From a virus, in the IMG/VR virus record IMGVR_UViG_3300009702_000086, positions 1 through 23,940 of that record: a stretch of 23,940 nt of DNA, one strand, 5' to 3'. The position numbers and the translations under genes are program-made. Under the pieces are notes generated by a model. That model had not been told where the DNA came from, did not search any database, and saw nothing but the letters and a program-made list of their open reading frames with translations. Shown piece by piece: positions 23,207 through 23,940 of the stretch (positions are counted from its first letter, which is position 1; each line of letters starts with the position of its first letter).

Positions 23207-23290
23207 ATGACACATGTTAGAGATGCTTGGTTTATAGCAGGAGTAGGTATTGGGTTTGTACTTGGATGGTTATTAGGATATCTATCATAA
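23207..23290 (+). CDS. Gly-rich membrane microprotein, 27 aa
   Basis: The frame begins MTHVRDAWFIAGVG and continues with a 19-residue hydrophobic stretch containing several regularly spaced glycines (GVGIGFVLGWLLG), which could pack like a GxxxG helix in the membrane. The SD is nearly perfect (AAAGGAGGTGA, spacing about six). It sits directly after the terminator, so it is either a read-through product or served from elsewhere. No family was recognised. Because of its length, the call relies on the SD, the coherent membrane composition, and the tandem arrangement with other small genes. Confidence 0.6.
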   Translation: MTHVRDAWFIAGVGIGFVLGWLLGYLS

Positions 23291-23317
23291 GTTAACAAGG
23301 GTTTATTAAAGGAGGTG

Positions 23318-23347
23318 ATGCCTATGATTGTAGTAATTACATTATAA
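23318..23347 (+). other. Nine-codon frame with a very strong SD
   Basis: After AAAGGAGGTG, a frame MPMIVVITL ends at TAA (23345-23347); an alternative ATG at 23324 sits at better spacing and gives MIVVITL. It is too short to call a gene. A leader peptide or a decayed remnant of a small gene is possible. Confidence 0.25.
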
Positions 23348-23354
23348 GATAAAT

Positions 23355-23465
23355 CAAAGCCCAATGAGTCGGGAGGCCCGGGTTGTGCACTTTCCATGAA
23401 CGATCGACTACCCGCGTGCGCGTGTTATCTGACGATCTCCCAATATCAATTGTTCTGCGATCGTT
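23355..23465. promoter_or_regulatory. GC-rich intergenic island with CGATCG sites
   Basis: Between the nine-codon frame and the next promoter lies a GC-rich stretch that stands out from the AT-rich surroundings. It holds CGGG-AGG-CCCG (a small hairpin around 23370), CGCGTGCGCGTG (23413-23424, alternating pyrimidine-purine), and two CGATCG palindromes (23401-23406 and 23458-23463) embedded in the inverted pair AACGATCG/CGATCGTT. A third CGATCG is within the promoter spacer at 23491-23496. The island may hold operators or a structured RNA. No tRNA or gene was seen. Confidence 0.4.
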
Positions 23466-23476
23466 GATCTTTATAG

Positions 23477-23505
23477 TTTACAATCGGATTCGATCGTAGT
23501 ATAAT
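23477..23505 (+). promoter_or_regulatory. Sigma70-type promoter for the 59-aa gene
   Basis: TTTACA (23477-23482) and TATAAT (23500-23505) are separated by exactly 17 bases, with the -10 matching the consensus fully and the -35 at four of six positions (TTTACA against TTGACA differs at the third base, and the first, second, fourth, fifth and sixth agree, so five of six). The expected start is near 23512 and the gene begins at 23543 after a good SD. The spacer contains CGATCG, which also occurs twice upstream, so repression by binding over the promoter is plausible. Confidence 0.75.
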
Positions 23506-23542
23506 TAATATAAATGAAGATCATTTATCAAAGGAGACGATT

Positions 23543-23722
23543 ATGGAATCTGTACTTAGGCGTAACAAGAATGGGATCTGTGGTAAGAAGTATTGCGAGA
23601 TGTCGTTACATGAAAAGAAACAACAGAAAGAGGCTTACAGGGAATATTATGAAGAAAATCGGAAAGAAGAGAAAAGTTATCTGACCAAAAAGAGAAGTCT
23701 GGAGGCAATATACAAAGAATAG
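23543..23722 (+). CDS. Small highly charged protein, 59 aa
   Basis: A strong SD (AAAGGAGA) and a good sigma70 promoter precede this 59-codon frame. The product starts MESVLRRNKNGICGKKYCEM, with two cysteines five residues apart (13, 18), and then is a highly charged helix rich in Lys, Glu, Arg and Tyr (EKKQQKEAYREYYEENRKEE). A helical nucleic-acid-binding or host-interaction protein is possible, but no family is recognised. It is the rightmost gene, and its own promoter suggests it opens a further early unit, though nothing coding is evident after it in the window. Confidence 0.72.
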   Translation: MESVLRRNKNGICGKKYCEMSLHEKKQQKEAYREYYEENRKEEKSYLTKKRSLEAIYKE

Positions 23723-23940
23723 TGGTAAAGAATACGAAAATATATATAAACACATATATAAACTGTTACATCCACTATCAGTCCATTTTTGGATTTGTTG
23801 ATAATTAAAAAAATAACTCCTAACCCCTTTCTAATCAATGAGTTAAAATTTCTAATAATAACCCCAATATTATTTCTATCTTCTAACACCTTTCTTTACA
23901 AGGGTTTAGAAAATAATATTAGGTTATTATATATATAAAA
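23723..23940. other. Gene-free AT-rich right edge with a long imperfect palindrome
   Basis: No frame with an SD was found here. It is very AT-rich. The main structure is an imperfect inverted repeat with arms 23855-23878 and 23907-23930 (TAATAACC, AATATTATTT and CTA on the left; TAGAAAATAATATT and GGTTATTAT on the right) and a 28-base centre that itself has CCTT/AAGG. Tracts of TA follow at the edge. It may be a terminator, an origin-associated element, or a regulatory region for genes beyond the window. Confidence 0.5.

Noticed and set aside
23047-23397. 116-aa minus-strand frame
   Set aside because: It runs through the UUCG terminator, the 27-aa frame and the end of the 166-aa gene, and has no protein-like pattern.
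23355-23400. Hammerhead ribozyme or tRNA in the GC-rich island
   Set aside because: AATGAGTCGGGAGGCCCG resembles part of a hammerhead, but the CTGANGA and GAAA core elements are missing; no cloverleaf could be drawn.
23677-23889. 70-aa minus-strand frame at the right edge
   Set aside because: It overlaps the well-supported 59-aa gene and starts at a GTG within the palindrome centre without proper SD spacing; its Ile/Tyr-rich composition is what AT-rich non-coding DNA gives.
1-23940. CRISPR array or tRNA genes
   Set aside because: No regularly spaced short repeats and no cloverleaf pattern were found by reading; the repeats seen are in coding sequence or single pairs.

Overview
The window looks like part of a short-tailed (podovirus-type) double-stranded DNA phage genome, AT-rich overall. 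The evidence is a continuous head, tail and ejection gene block in a T7-like order: large terminase, T7 gp8-type head-tail connector (portal), scaffold, capsid, tail tubular proteins A and B, a GNAT-like gene, internal virion proteins, and a gp17-type tail fibre. No RNA polymerase, replication, lysis or integration gene is visible, so lifestyle and host cannot be read here. The host is probably an AT-rich bacterium.

Layout. From about 22,117 down to the left edge, all genes read on the minus strand with almost no gaps: small terminase, large terminase, a 90-aa protein, portal, Bbp19-like protein, scaffold, major capsid protein, a probable decoration protein, tail tubular A and B, GNAT-like protein, gp14-like protein, three large ejection-type proteins (1002, 629 and 923 aa), tail fibre, two small proteins of unknown role, a 545-aa secreted-looking repeat protein, two more small proteins, and the start of a LamG-like (concanavalin A-like) protein cut by the window edge. 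Most junctions are TAATG or ATGA overlaps, so translational coupling is likely; several genes have no Shine-Dalgarno (SD) sequence. Structured gaps occur at the terS-terL junction, before the capsid gene, and between the decoration protein and tail tubular A.

From about 22,383 to the right edge, genes read on the plus strand and are small, each usually with a strong SD: a 28-aa and a 27-aa membrane microprotein, a 56-aa protein, a 166-aa protein, a UUCG-loop terminator, then a sigma70-type promoter driving a 59-aa charged protein. This looks like an early or regulatory region. The two arms diverge from about 22,118-22,380, which holds an inverted repeat, a pair of 13-base direct repeats, and hairpins.

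The left 2 kb (distal receptor-binding end) is clearly richer in G+C than the 4-16 kb block: 34 of 60 bases at 121-180 and 37 of 60 at 1861-1920, against 16 of 60 at 7441-7500. This suggests mosaic acquisition of adhesin modules. The capsid gene is also richer in G+C than its neighbours. The most notable candidates for follow-up are a possible leaderless late promoter at terS, hairpins bracketing the capsid cassette (one with the scaffold stop codon in its loop), a tail-region protein with a Sec-like signal peptide and eight cysteines, and the CGATCG-bearing GC island in front of the rightmost promoter.
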